NCBI RefSeq assembly: GCF_012516495.1
Contig: NZ_CP051214.1
Location: 372,001-436,000, forward strand
Source: Mycoplasma sp. 1654_15
GTDB taxonomy: Bacteria > Bacillota_I > Bacilli_A > Mycoplasmatales > Metamycoplasmataceae
Length of the DNA stretch: 64,000 nucleotides
Direction of reading: 5' to 3'
A program made the translations under genes and the position numbers. The stretch's first letter is position 1; every line of letters begins with the position of its first letter. Below the pieces are notes generated by a model. The model had not been told where the DNA came from. It ran no database searches and saw only the letters and a program-made list of their open reading frames with translations. Positions 1 to 10,454 of this stretch are shown one piece after another.

Positions 1-519
1 TCAATTACAGATGCAACAGCAACTATTGGAGAAAAAATTTCTTTAAGAAGATTTAAAAAAGTTGCTATTAAACCAGAAGAACAACTAGGAGTTTACATTC
101 ACCACAATGGACAAATAGCAGCAATAGTTTTAATTAAATCTCAAAAAGAACAAGTTGCTAAAAATATTGCAATGCATGTAGCAGCTTTAAATCCAGAATT
201 TATATTTATAAAAGATGTTCCACAAGAACAAATTAAAAAATTAGAAAATGAATTCAAAGCCTCTCCAGCATTAGCAGGTAAACCAGAAAAAATTCAAGAA
301 AATATCCTAAGAGGTATGATGAACAAAGAATTAGGTAAATTTGTTTTAGTAGCTCAAGAATTTGCTTTAGAATCACAATACACAGTACAAAAATATTTAG
401 AAGCTAATAATTCTGAATTATTGGAAGTTGTAAGATTTGAAGTAGGTGAAGGAATTGAAAAACAATCAGTAGATTTTGCTCAAGAAGTAGCAGCTCAAAT
501 AAAAGAGAATCAAAAATAA
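1..519 (+). CDS. tsf: Elongation factor Ts, 5'-truncated by window edge
   Basis: This is the C-terminal 172 residues of EF-Ts, the cytosolic guanine-nucleotide exchange factor that releases GDP from EF-Tu during translation. The reading frame is open from base 1. It carries the typical EF-Ts core around 'GVYIHHNG', 'VAKNIAMHVAALNPEF' and the 'RFEVGEGIEK' stretch near the C-terminus. The start lies outside the window. rpsB usually precedes tsf, but that cannot be checked here. A hairpin terminator follows directly. Identification rests on family motifs and the complete, normally ending C-terminus. Confidence 0.95.
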   Translation, partial: SITDATATIGEKISLRRFKKVAIKPEEQLGVYIHHNGQIAAIVLIKSQKEQVAKNIAMHVAALNPEFIFIKDVPQEQIKKLENEFKASPALAGKPEKIQENILRGMMNKELGKFVLVAQEFALESQYTVQKYLEANNSELLEVVRFEVGEGIEKQSVDFAQEVAAQIKENQK

Positions 520-528
520 TATAAACTT

Positions 529-567
529 AAATTTTTCTATTACAAATAGAAAAATTTTTGTATTTTT
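529..567 (+). terminator. Rho-independent terminator after tsf
   Basis: A perfect 12-bp A/T-rich stem (529-540 pairing with 546-557, loop tacaa) is followed by a T-rich run. The run extends right up to the ffh start codon at 570, so the tsf terminator and the ffh translation start region almost touch. Confidence 0.75.
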
Positions 568-569
568 TT

Positions 570-1907
570 ATGTTAGATTTTTTAAGTAAAAGATTTCAAA
601 AATCATTTGCTAAAATGAATGCTAAGACTACACTTAAGGAAGAAGACTTAAATGAAGTTATTAGAGAAATCAAATTAGCATTATTAGAAGCTGACGTTAA
701 TTTATTGATTGTTAAAGATTTTATCAAGGAAATTAAAGAAAAAGCTTTAGCAACAGAGATTACTACTACATTAAATCCACAACAACAATTTATTAAGATA
801 GTAAATGAAAATTTAGTAAAAGTCTTAGGTGAAAAACCAAAACAAATTAAGTATAACAAACCGATTGAAAAAATAGTTTTAGTAGGTCTTCAAGGTTCTG
901 GTAAGACAACTACAGTAGCAAAATTAGCTCATTTTTCACTTCGTAAAAAACATATTAACAAACCATTACTAATTGCTGCTGATATTTATCGTCCAGCTGC
1001 TATTGAACAACTAATCCAATTAGGAAAACAAATTAATATTCCTGTATTTTCGCAAAAAGATAGCTCACCACAAGAAATTGTTAGTGCAGGATTAGAATTT
1101 GCAAAAGATAATGAGTTTGATTTAGTTATTATAGATACAGCCGGAAGACTTTCTATTGATGAAAAATTAATGCAAGAATTACAAGATATAGAAAAAACTG
1201 CTAAACCACATGAAATTTTCTTTGTAGCAGATGCACTTTCTGGTCAGGACATAATAAATGTTGCTAAAACATTTAATGAACATATTTCTTTAACTGGTTC
1301 CATTATTACTAAATTAGATTCAGATGCAAGAGGTGGAGCTGCTCTTTCATTAACTAAGCTGTTAAAAATTCCAATAGTGTTTATTGGAACAGGTGAAAAA
1401 ATTACAAATTTTGATTTATTTTATCCAGACAGAATGGCTTCAAGAATTTTAGGAATGGGAGATGTCCTTTCTTTAATCGAGAAGGCAGAAGAAGTAATTG
1501 ATAAAGATCAAATAGGAAAAATCGGTAAAAAAATTTTTTCAGGTAACTTTAATTTAGATGATTTACTAAATAGTTTATACCAAATACAAAAACTGGGTAA
1601 GATGACTAAAATAATTAAACTTATTCCAGGTATGGCAGATAAAATAAATTCAGATCAAATTACAGAAGCAGAAAAGAAAATCAAACTTTATGAAATTTTG
1701 ATTTCTTCTATGACTATGGAAGAAAGAAAAAAACCTAAATTATTAAAAAACGATTCAAGAAAAAGAAGGATTTTAAAAGGTTCAGGAAGAAGTTCACAAG
1801 AATTTAATAGACTTTTAAATGAATTCGAACAAATGTCTAAAAAAATGAAGGAAATATCGCAAAACAAAGGCGGTATTTTCAATTCAATGATGCAAAATAA
1901 ATTTTAA
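570..1907 (+). CDS. ffh: Signal recognition particle protein Ffh (SRP54)
   Basis: GTPase of the signal recognition particle; it binds signal sequences of nascent membrane and secreted proteins together with 4.5S RNA and docks with FtsY. The 445 residues show the N domain (about 1-90), the GTP P-loop GLQGSGKTTT at residues 106-115, DTAGRL at about 189, TKLDSDARGG near 247, and the M domain with its basic, Met-containing C-terminus. The start was set at the ATG at 570 because the product then begins MLDFLSKRF as in other Ffh proteins. A TTG at 558 is in frame but lies inside the terminator. No clear Shine-Dalgarno sequence precedes the ATG. It heads a tightly packed run of genes to nfo. Confidence 0.96.
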   Translation: MLDFLSKRFQKSFAKMNAKTTLKEEDLNEVIREIKLALLEADVNLLIVKDFIKEIKEKALATEITTTLNPQQQFIKIVNENLVKVLGEKPKQIKYNKPIEKIVLVGLQGSGKTTTVAKLAHFSLRKKHINKPLLIAADIYRPAAIEQLIQLGKQINIPVFSQKDSSPQEIVSAGLEFAKDNEFDLVIIDTAGRLSIDEKLMQELQDIEKTAKPHEIFFVADALSGQDIINVAKTFNEHISLTGSIITKLDSDARGGAALSLTKLLKIPIVFIGTGEKITNFDLFYPDRMASRILGMGDVLSLIEKAEEVIDKDQIGKIGKKIFSGNFNLDDLLNSLYQIQKLGKMTKIIKLIPGMADKINSDQITEAEKKIKLYEILISSMTMEERKKPKLLKNDSRKRRILKGSGRSSQEFNRLLNEFEQMSKKMKEISQNKGGIFNSMMQNKF

Positions 1908-1921
1908 ATAAAGGACATATT

Positions 1922-3304
1922 ATGGAAGACAAAATAGAAATGCAAACTTTAATTAATCACTTAAAACAATTCGGTTTTGTTTTTCAAGGTTCAGAAATTT
2001 ATGGCGGTTTAGCAAATACTTGAGATTATGGACCTTTAGGTGTTTTACTCAAAAAAAATATTCAAGATCTTTGGTGAGATTATTTTATAACCAAAATTCA
2101 TAATAACTTCGCAATTGATAGCAAAATTCTATTAAGTCCCAATGTTTGACAAGCTTCAGGACATACAAGTAATTTCAACGATCTTTTAATAGAAAATAAA
2201 GTCAATAAAAAACGTTATCGTGTAGATCATCTTTTCGAAGAATTATTCCCTGACTTAAATTTTAATGACTTTACACAAGAAAAAATTTTAGGACTTTTTA
2301 AAGAAAAAGTACTAAAATATGACAACTCATCAACACAATGAGATGAAATTAAACAATTTAATTTAATGTTTGAAACACAACAAGGTGTAGTTGAAGATAA
2401 AAAGTCAAAGATATTTTTAAGACCTGAAACTGCTCAAGGAATTTTTATTAATTTTAGAAATATTCAGAGATCAATGAGATTAAAGCTACCATTTGGAATA
2501 GGTCAAATTGGAAAATCTTTTAGAAATGAAATAACTCCAGGTAATTTCATTTTTAGAACAAGAGAATTTGAACAAATGGAATTGGAAATTTTTAGTCATC
2601 CTGATCAAGCGCAACAAATTTTTGAAGATTATTTAAATAAAATTCAAGATTTCCTTTTTAACACTTTAAAAATAAATAAAAATCTTGTTAGAATTAGGCA
2701 CCATGAGCCAGAAGAATTAGCTCATTATTCACTTGCTACATCTGATATTGAATTTTTATTCTTATTTGGTTGAGGAGAATTAATAGGATTAGCTAACCGT
2801 TCAGATTTTGATCTTAAAGCTCATTCAGTAGCTTCAGGAGAAAAATTAGACTATTTAGATCCATTTACAAATCAAAAATTTTTCCCTTATATAATAGAAC
2901 CATCTATGGGTGTTGATAGATTATTGCTAGCTGTTTTAACAAATTGCTACAAAGAAGAAATAATCAAGGAAAATGAAGAAAAAAGAACACTTTTATCTCT
3001 TCCCTTTTCGCTTGCACCATTCAAAGTGGCGATTTTACCTTTAGTTAAAAAACTTAGCCCAAAATCTTTAGAAATATACAATTTACTATTAAAACATTCT
3101 ATTTCCGCCACCTTTGATGAAGCAAATTCAATTGGAAAAAGATATAGAATTCAAGATGCAATCGGAACTTATTATTGTATCACCATTGATTATCAAACTT
3201 TAGAAGATAATACAATAACAATTAGAGAACGTGATTCAATGAAACAATTTAGAATTTCAATAGATGATTTATTAATATTTTTAGAAAAGGCTAAACACAA
3301 TTAA
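1922..3304 (+). CDS. glyS: Glycyl-tRNA synthetase (single-chain, alpha2 type)
   Basis: Charges tRNA-Gly with glycine; a class II aminoacyl-tRNA synthetase of the homodimeric type, 460 residues. Visible signatures are [16 protein letters not shown] at the N-terminus (read with TGA as Trp), the motif 2 region around RPETAQGIF at residue 167, [19 protein letters not shown], and motif 3 around [13 protein letters not shown], followed by an anticodon-binding domain. A Shine-Dalgarno-like aaagga stretch precedes the ATG. The stop codon overlaps the dnaG start by one base (TAATG), so the two are translationally coupled. At least four in-frame TGA codons fall at conserved Trp positions, which is direct evidence for code 4. 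Confidence 0.96.
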
Positions 3305-5127
3305 TGAATGTTAAAGAAGTTGATTTAATTCTTAATCAAGTAAATATTTTTGAAGTAATTTCAAACTTTATTAATTTAACAAAAAAAGGTAATGACTTTT
3401 TAGGTCTATGTCCTTTTCATGAAGATTCATCTCCTTCTTTATCAGTTTCTGTTAGTAAAAAAATATTTAAATGTTTTTCATGTAACGTTGGAGGCAATGC
3501 TTATTATTTTGTAAAAAAATTTAATCACTGAGATGATATAAAAACGCTAGAGTATTTTAAAAATCAATTTAATTTAAATATTGATTTATCACACATTCAA
3601 AGCAACATTAAACACTACAGTGAAAACGAATTACAAGCATTAAAAGCTCTTGATGATGCATTTTTATTTTATTCTTTAGAATTAAAACAAAACAGCCCTG
3701 ATTATGTCAAAAAATTTTTATTAGAAAGAAATTTAAATAAAGAAATCATTGACTTTTTTTCTATAGGTTATTGTCCTAAATCAGGTATCAAAGAAAAGTT
3801 GCTTAAAAAAGGACACGACGAAGCACTTTTAATAAATTATTCTTTGATTTCTTTAGAAAAAAAAGTAGATATTTTCCAAGACAGATTGGTTTTTGCTATT
3901 AAAAACCTTGACAATAAAGTAATTGGTTTTTCAGGTCGTAAAATTTTAGATTCAACACTTGGCCCTAAATACCTTAATTCATCAACAAACTCATTATTTT
4001 CTAAATCAGAAGTTTTATATAATTACTCAAATGCAGTTCAATTTGCTTCTTTTTCAAAGACTTTAATAATTTGCGAAGGCTTTATGGATGTTATTGCATT
4101 CTACAAAGATGGTATTAAAAATGCAATTGCAATAATGGGTACAGCACTAACTAAAAATCACATTCAACATTTAAAACCATATGAAATTTTATTAGTTTTA
4201 GATAGCGATCAAGCTGGTATTGAAGCCACTTTAAAATCAATTTATACATTATTAGAACATAAAATAACAACTAAAGTGTTGCAACCTTTATCTACCAAAG
4301 ACCCAGATGAATATTTTTCCAAATTTGGACCTGGTTCTTTACAAAAAGCAATAAAAAATAGACAAGATGGAATAAATTTTGTTTATGAACATCTTAGTAA
4401 AACTATTGACTTGAATAATCTTTCTTCATTAGATCATTTTATTAAAGAATTTAGCAAGTATTTACAATTTTGTACAAAAAATATTCAAGACTTTTTCATC
4501 GAAAAAATAAATAAAGATTTTAACATCTCCCCTACTTCTTGAAAATTTTTAAAAACAAATTTAGAAAAACAACAACGTTATTTTAATAATCATTATATTA
4601 AAGAGCTTCCTAAATATTATAAAGATCAAGTAACACCAATATATAAAGATGACTTAGAAAATCTTGGAGTTGAATTAGCAGAACCTAAAATTCAAGAACA
4701 AAAAAAATCCACAAATAAGCCTAAAAAGGAATTCCAAATGGAAAACAGCGAAAAAATTGCTCTTATTTCTTTATTACTTTTTCCTTCATTTATCGAAGTC
4801 ATTAAAAAATATAATTATGAATTTCAATCTCCTAAATTTAAAATGTATTTTTCCAAACTAGTTTCATCTAATTTTAAACAAGAAAACATAGAAACAATAT
4901 ATTTTAAACTTACTTCATCTACAGTCAAAACTGGCGAACGTGTTAAATTAGAAAACACACAAGATAAATTTGAAAATTTAATAAAAACCTTACAAAATAA
5001 ACAAGAAAATCGAAATATTGAATCTATTTTAGCATCATGAAAAAACGGAATGATGACTGAACAAGAAGCAAAAGATGCAATCTCTATAATCCAACAAAGA
5101 AACAAACAAAAAAATGAAATTTATTAA
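3304..5127 (+). CDS. dnaG: DNA primase
   Basis: Synthesises RNA primers for replication on the lagging strand. The 607-residue protein has the N-terminal zinc-ribbon (CPFH at residues 36-39 and CFSC at 57-60), then the catalytic core with the toprim motif (glutamate of CEGFMD at about 258, DSD at 300-302). The C-terminal part is divergent and presumably the helicase-binding domain. The ATG overlaps the glyS stop. The gene is followed after 9 bases by rpoD, the conserved dnaG-rpoD macromolecular-synthesis pairing. Several TGA codons are read as Trp. Confidence 0.95.
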
Positions 5128-5136
5128 GGAGTAATT

Positions 5137-6765
5137 ATGACAGCGAAAAAATTAACTTCTACATCTACAGATATAAACGCACCTAAAAAAGAAACTAATA
5201 GCAAAGAAAAAGAAGCAAAAACAACTGCTAAAAAATCTTCATCAACTAAAAAAAGTATATCTACTAAAAAAGCAACTTCAACCAAAAAAACAACAACTAC
5301 AAAGAAAAAAGAAGCAAAAACAAGCACTAAAAAATCTTCTACAACAAAAAAATCTACATCTTCTAAAAAGAGCACAACTACTAAAAAAACTGCATCTACA
5401 AAATCAAAAACTAAATCAAAAAACAAATCTAAAACCAACGACATTTCCTTTGTGATTAAAGAACTTAAATCTGGAATGAAAGCTTTAAATAAAAAGTTTT
5501 TATCACAAGATGAGGTGATGAAATTCTTAGAAAAAAATAAATTAGAACTTGACACAGATCAAGCTGTTGATGAGTTTTTAAGTACATTAATTAAAAATAA
5601 AATTTTAAATACAGAAACAGATGATTTAGATCAAGAAGAGTTGGATTTAAAAGAATTTGCTCAAAATATAAAAGAAAAATCACAAGAATTTTTCCACCAC
5701 GATGACGAAGATTCTGATGATGATTTTATGGATTCATTACACAATGATGATGATTATTTAGACGATGGTGATTTCGAAGATATTGATGCAGACGATGAGT
5801 TAAAAATCAAGGATATTCACGACATTGAATTGGATAAAATTCATATTAGTTCTAAAACTCCTTATATATTAAATGACGCTTCTTATAGAAACAAACTTTC
5901 TGATACAAATGACATCATTAAATGATATATGCGTTGAATCGGAAAGTATGGAAAATTACTTACACCAGAAGAAGAGTTGAGATTAGCTAAAACAGCAAAA
6001 ATGGGTGGTCGTGTAGGTAAAAGAGCAAGACATACTTTAATTAAAAGAAATCTTCGTTTAGTTATTAATAATGCAAAAAGATATAAAAACAGAGGTCTGA
6101 CTTTTATTGACTTAATTTCTGAAGGAAATCAAGGAATTTTAAAAGCTGTTGATAAATATGATTACACCAAAGGTTATAAATTTTCAACTTATGCAACTTG
6201 ATGAATTAGACAAGCAATCACACGTGCTGTAGCAGATCAAGCAAGAATTATCCGTATTCCAGTTCATATGGTAGAAACTATTAATAAAATCAACAAAATA
6301 GAAAGAGAATTACAACAAGAATATGGAGTAACTCCAACAGATGAACAGATAGCTCAAGCAATGGGTGGAGACTTTACTGCAGACAAAGTAAGATATACTA
6401 AAAAAATTAATATCGATCCCATTTCATTAGATAAAGCTATTGGTAAAGAAGAAGATAGCTCCTTTTCAGACTTTATTAAAGATGAAAGTGTAATTTCACC
6501 TGTTGATTATTCAGAACGAGAAGAAAAAACCAAAATCCTAAGACAAATGATAGAAAATAATTTAGATAATGAAGAAAAAGTCTTTATTATGAAGCGTTAT
6601 GGTTTTGGAACTGATCCAAACGGAAATCAATACAGAATTCACAGTTTTGATGAATTAGCTAAAGAAAGAGGAGTAACTAAAGAAAGAATTAGACAAATTG
6701 AGTCAAAAATCCTAAAAAAACTAAGACATCCTCAGAAAAAATGAAAACAAAGGGATTTAATTTAA
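5137..6765 (+). CDS. rpoD: RNA polymerase primary sigma factor (sigma-70/SigA)
   Basis: Housekeeping sigma factor of 542 residues. Region 2 is clear ([19 protein letters not shown], then [15 protein letters not shown] and [17 protein letters not shown]). Region 3 follows, and region 4 ends with the helix-turn-helix [13 protein letters not shown]. The first ~105 residues are an unusual low-complexity Lys/Thr/Ser extension with repeated TTKK-like units, resembling a histone tail, followed by an acidic Asp-rich segment (about 185-225). The start has a good aaggag Shine-Dalgarno. The true C-terminus is at 6763-6765 because the TGA at 6742 is Trp. Transcribed with dnaG. Confidence 0.95.
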
Positions 6766-6766
6766 T

Positions 6767-7537
6767 TTGAACACTTCAATTTTAGACATTTCTAACTATT
6801 TAAACACATTATTTCCTATAGAACAAGCTGAATCTTGAGATAAGCCAGGATTTAGTTTTTTCTTCATAAAAGAAGTAAAAAAAGTGTTTATATGTATAGA
6901 TTTAACGCCAAAAATTTTAGATCAAGCCATAAACGAAAATGTTGATTTGATCATAACTCATCACCCTTTTTTATTTTATAATACTAAAACTTTGAACTAT
7001 AAATTTAGTCCATATAAAAGAAAAATGGTTAAAAAAATAAAACAAGCACAAATTAACATTTTCTCGCTACATACAAATTACGATTCTAACAGTAATGCCA
7101 CAGCTAATGCAATATTAAAGCATTTAGGTTTAAATGTTATACAAACTCAATCAATTGATAATTATAATCTTTTAGTAGAAACAAAAATTAAGTTTTTTTA
7201 TCTAGTAAAACAAGTTAAAAATGCTTTAAATTTGAAGCATTTACAAACTAATTTAAACAAAAATATTAATATAAATAAAATAGCAATTTTGCCAGGTTCT
7301 GGTGGTATTGAAGCAGTTTTTTTAGCTAAAAAACATAAAGCAGATTTAGTTATAACATCTGATTTAAAATGATCAGATGAATTAAGTTTTTCTTTTAAAA
7401 ACATTAATGTTTTGCTTGTTCCTCATTTGATAGAACAATTTTTTGCTTTCGATGTTAAACAAAGATTAGAAAAAGAATTTTCTAACCAATTTGAAATAAA
7501 AATAGTATTATTAGAAGAAATACTTTACAACATTTAA
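6767..7537 (+). CDS. Nif3-like dinuclear metal-centre protein (YqfO/DUF34 family)
   Basis: A 256-residue member of the Nif3/YqfO (GTP cyclohydrolase 1 type 2-like) family, conserved hexameric metal proteins whose cellular role is unsettled. Support comes from ESWDKPGF near the N-terminus, IITHHPFLFY, the metal-binding-type FSLHTNYD, and the glycine-rich GSGGIEAVFLAKK region. I place the start at the TTG at 6767. It is the only start codon after the in-frame stop at 6758, lies one base after the rpoD stop, has agggat upstream, and gives the usual family N-terminus (SILDISNYLN). In Firmicutes the same gene commonly lies downstream of rpoD. The non-ATG start is the main uncertainty. Confidence 0.88.
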
Positions 7538-7544
7538 GGAAAAA

Positions 7545-8372
7545 ATGATTAAACTTGGCTCTCACATTTCATTTAAAAAACCCGGTTATTTAACAACAGC
7601 AGTAGAAGAATCGCTTCAAAACAAAGCAAACACAATGATGATTTTTTTAGGTGCTCCTCAAACCACTAAAAGAGTTGATGTTTCTTTGTATAATTTGCAA
7701 ACTTATTTAGATAAATATCAGAATTTAATTACTCCTGAAGATATTATTGTTCATGCTCCCTACATTGTTAATCCTTCGAGTGTGACTAAACATAAATTTT
7801 CAAACGATTTTTTAATACAAGAAATCCATAGAATGAACTACATCGGAGCAAAATACTTGGTTTTACATCCAGGCTCATATACTACTTTTACTATTCAAGA
7901 ATCTTTAAATCAATTAATCGAGTCTATAAAATACATACTATCTAAAACAAAAGATGTTGTAATTACTATAGAGACAATGGCAGGCAAAGGAACAGAAGTA
8001 GGAACAACTTTTGAAGATATTGTTTATGTAATTGAGTCTATAAATTCAGAACGTGTTGGTGTTTGTTTAGATACTTGCCATATTTGAGATGCAGGTTATA
8101 ACTTACATAATTATGATGAATTTATTTTAAAATTAAAATCAACAAGATTAATAAACTATTTAAAAGTAATTCATTTAAATGATTCCAAAAATGAATTAAA
8201 TTCTAAAAAAGATAGACATGAAAATATAGGAAAAGGTTTTATTGGTTTTGAAACTTTACAAAAAATAGTGCACGAACCTTTATTTGATAATATACCAATT
8301 ATTTTAGAAACTCCATGAGTAGATAATAAACCAATTTACAAAGAAGAAATTGAAAAATTACTTCAAAAATAA
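7545..8372 (+). CDS. nfo: Endonuclease IV (AP endonuclease)
   Basis: Cleaves abasic sites in base-excision repair, using three zinc ions. The 275 residues match the family throughout: LGSHIS at the N-terminus, [47 protein letters not shown], the [13 protein letters not shown] block and ILETPW near the end, which together supply the metal ligands. An aagga Shine-Dalgarno lies 7 bases upstream. It is the last gene of the ffh-to-nfo run and converges on the glycan cassette with a shared terminator. Confidence 0.96.
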
Positions 8373-8404
8373 AGAAAAACTAGTTTTGACAACTAGTTTT
8401 CTTT
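8371..8404. terminator. Bidirectional terminator between nfo and WavE-like gene
   Basis: An inverted repeat with left arm about 8371-8385 and right arm 8391-8404 (core actagtt/aactagt) is flanked by A/T runs. It overlaps both the nfo stop and the stop of the convergent minus-strand gene at 8380, so it can serve both directions. Confidence 0.7.
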
Positions 8405-9537
8405 ATTTTAAATTTTAAGAAATTTCGTTTTTCAAAAAGAAAAATAAAACGATAAAATACTTTAACAAAAAGCATATATAAAATATTTAAAAACCAAATA
8501 GTTAGTAATCTAAATATTCACACTATATGTTCTTTTCTGTTGGAAATTTTCATTTTTCTAACAAAAGATCAATGTGATAGATACATATTTTTAGTTTTAT
8601 TTATTCAACCAAATCGACTTTGAACTTGTTTATCTTTAAAAGTTTCTTGATATCAATAAAGAAAATCTAAATAAAATCACGATTCAAATAAAGCAAAAGA
8701 TAATAACTGTGCCACCATATAACGAGATTTTTGATTTCAAATCTTTGTCATATTGTAATTTAGTGGAATAAAATTATTAAATAATATATGTTTATTAACT
8801 TCTTTTTCTTCATCTGTTAATTTTGTATCGTACATTCCTATATTTTTGATTTCAAATTTTTCTTTTACACTAAAAGAAGTAAAATAAACTTCAGGGAATG
8901 CAAAAGCTTTGAAAGCGTAGTCATTATCTTTATATTTTGGGTGATTGCTATAATAATTAGCAAATTCTTCTTGATTTTCTATTAGTTCTATTCTATTTCA
9001 ATAAAGTTTTACATCTTCTGTTAATCCTAAGTGAAGTCAATCTGAAACACTTACGTTGACATCATTATATTCTGGAAGTACAGCAATTTTTTGTGTAAAA
9101 GAAGATAAAGTTACAATTTTTTCTTTAAAAAGACTATATTTTTCTTCTTTTTTAGGGAAATAATAATTGTAATCAACTAAAATTCTATCATCATGTAATG
9201 ATAAATCATTTCTCATTCTAAGAACATATTTTGTATTTACTAACTTTAAACCAGCTCTTACAGCAACAATCATTCTGTTGTAATTCATTCCCATTTGGAA
9301 AACTCCAGGTAGCTTTAATCCTCCCGGATCTTGACTTTTTACTATTAATACGTTAGGAATGTTTTCAATTAATGTTGTATCATCTTGTTCTCAGCATGAG
9401 ACTATAATTTTGCTTTTTGGAAGAACCTTTAAAACTCGTTTTACAGCATTGTAAGTGTGCTTGTTAAATGGTCCATTTAAAACTACACTTAAGTCGTTTT
9501 GATCAATTTTTTTCAATTTTTTTCAATTAAATCTCAT
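8380..9537 (-). CDS. WavE-like surface-glycan biosynthesis protein
   Basis: A 385-residue protein that I relate to the WavE family (lipopolysaccharide-core or capsule synthesis, probable glycosyl transfer). Supporting features are the N-terminal VVLNGPFNKHTYNAVKRVLK, the IIVSCWEQDD block and the RMRNDL motif near residue 100. The start at 9537 overlaps the end of the preceding nucleotidyltransferase gene by 11 bases, indicating one transcript. The C-terminus is hydrophobic and basic, possibly membrane-associated. A mycoplasma has no lipopolysaccharide, so the acceptor is presumably a membrane glycolipid or capsule; this is inference. The family call is moderately sure, the reaction unknown. 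Confidence 0.62.
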
Positions 9538-10279
9538 TGTTGATTTCCTTTAAATATTCTTTTACTTGCAAAGGAGTTCCTAAACTTTTATAGTTTTGAT
9601 TTTGAATTTTATAAAAGCCAACCTTTTGTTTAAATTTATTGATTAAAATATTATAAATATTAGAAAGATAAAATTCGTTATTGATTTTTAAATTATTTTT
9701 CTTCATTATCCTAAATGCTCTAAAGAAGAATTTTGCCTTTTTAAAAAAATACATACCAGAAATTGCTAAATTAGAAACTACTTGTTTTTCTACAGTTTTA
9801 ACTACTAAATTATTTTTAATTTTAATATATGAAAAAAGAGGTAAATTATTTTCAAAAACAGATAAATTTGCTTGATTTTCCTTCATTTTTAAAGCTTTTT
9901 CAATAAAAAAACTTGTTTGATTATTTATATAAAAATTATCTGAATCTGCAATTAATAAAGCTCTATTTTTACATACTATATTTTCAACAAGCGAAGCAGT
10001 TTCGGCAGCTCCTTTTGTTAATTTATCAATAAAAACCAGTCTAATTTTGTATTTATTTTTTAGATATTCAATTTGCTTTGGATATTTATTTAAAAATTCT
10101 TTTAGAAAAACTACTATTTTATTTTCATAATCTAAAAAACTTTCAATTGCATATTCAATTATCATTTTTTTATTTACTAAAATAAATGGTTTATCTTCTA
10201 AAAATCCTTCTTTTTTAAACCTAGCGCCTGCTCCGGCAGCAATAATGACGATTTGAACATTTTTATTTTTCTTTTGCAT
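9527..10279 (-). CDS. Nucleotidyltransferase (LicC/sugar-phosphate type)
   Basis: A 250-residue Rossmann-like NTP transferase. It shows the nucleotide-binding start IVIIAAGAGARFKKEGF, then KPFILVNKKMIIEYAIES, and the metal-binding Asp pair in LLIADSDNFYI. Such enzymes activate a phosphorylated sugar, alditol or choline as an NDP/CDP derivative. It lies between a kinase-like gene and a WavE-like gene, a natural order for phosphorylation, activation and transfer of a surface decoration. The substrate cannot be read from the sequence. Its stop overlaps the next gene. 10280-10454 upstream is A/T-rich and holds no gene that I can see. Confidence 0.8.
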   Translation of the reverse strand: MQKKNKNVQIVIIAAGAGARFKKEGFLEDKPFILVNKKMIIEYAIESFLDYENKIVVFLKEFLNKYPKQIEYLKNKYKIRLVFIDKLTKGAAETASLVENIVCKNRALLIADSDNFYINNQTSFFIEKALKMKENQANLSVFENNLPLFSYIKIKNNLVVKTVEKQVVSNLAISGMYFFKKAKFFFRAFRIMKKNNLKINNEFYLSNIYNILINKFKQKVGFYKIQNQNYKSLGTPLQVKEYLKEINNEI

Positions 10280-10454
10280 AACTTTACCTAAATTATGATT
10301 TTGATTTTATATATTTCTAGTAGTATAAATTAAAATTTTATCAACTTAGCTATATAATTTTTGAATTTTTTCGATAGCTTTTAAAAAAGGTTTTACTTCC
10401 CTATGACTTTAATTTTTTTCTTTTAGATACAAAGGATTATGTCCTAGTCGCTAA

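Noticed and set aside
558-569. TTG at 558 as the ffh start
   Set aside because: It lies within the tsf terminator and adds four residues not typical for Ffh; the ATG at 570 gives the normal N-terminus.
5124-5555. A 143-residue minus-strand ORF opposite the start of rpoD
   Set aside because: It is the antisense shadow of the Lys/Thr/Ser repeats; the product is a meaningless Phe/Val/Asp repeat with no ribosome binding site.
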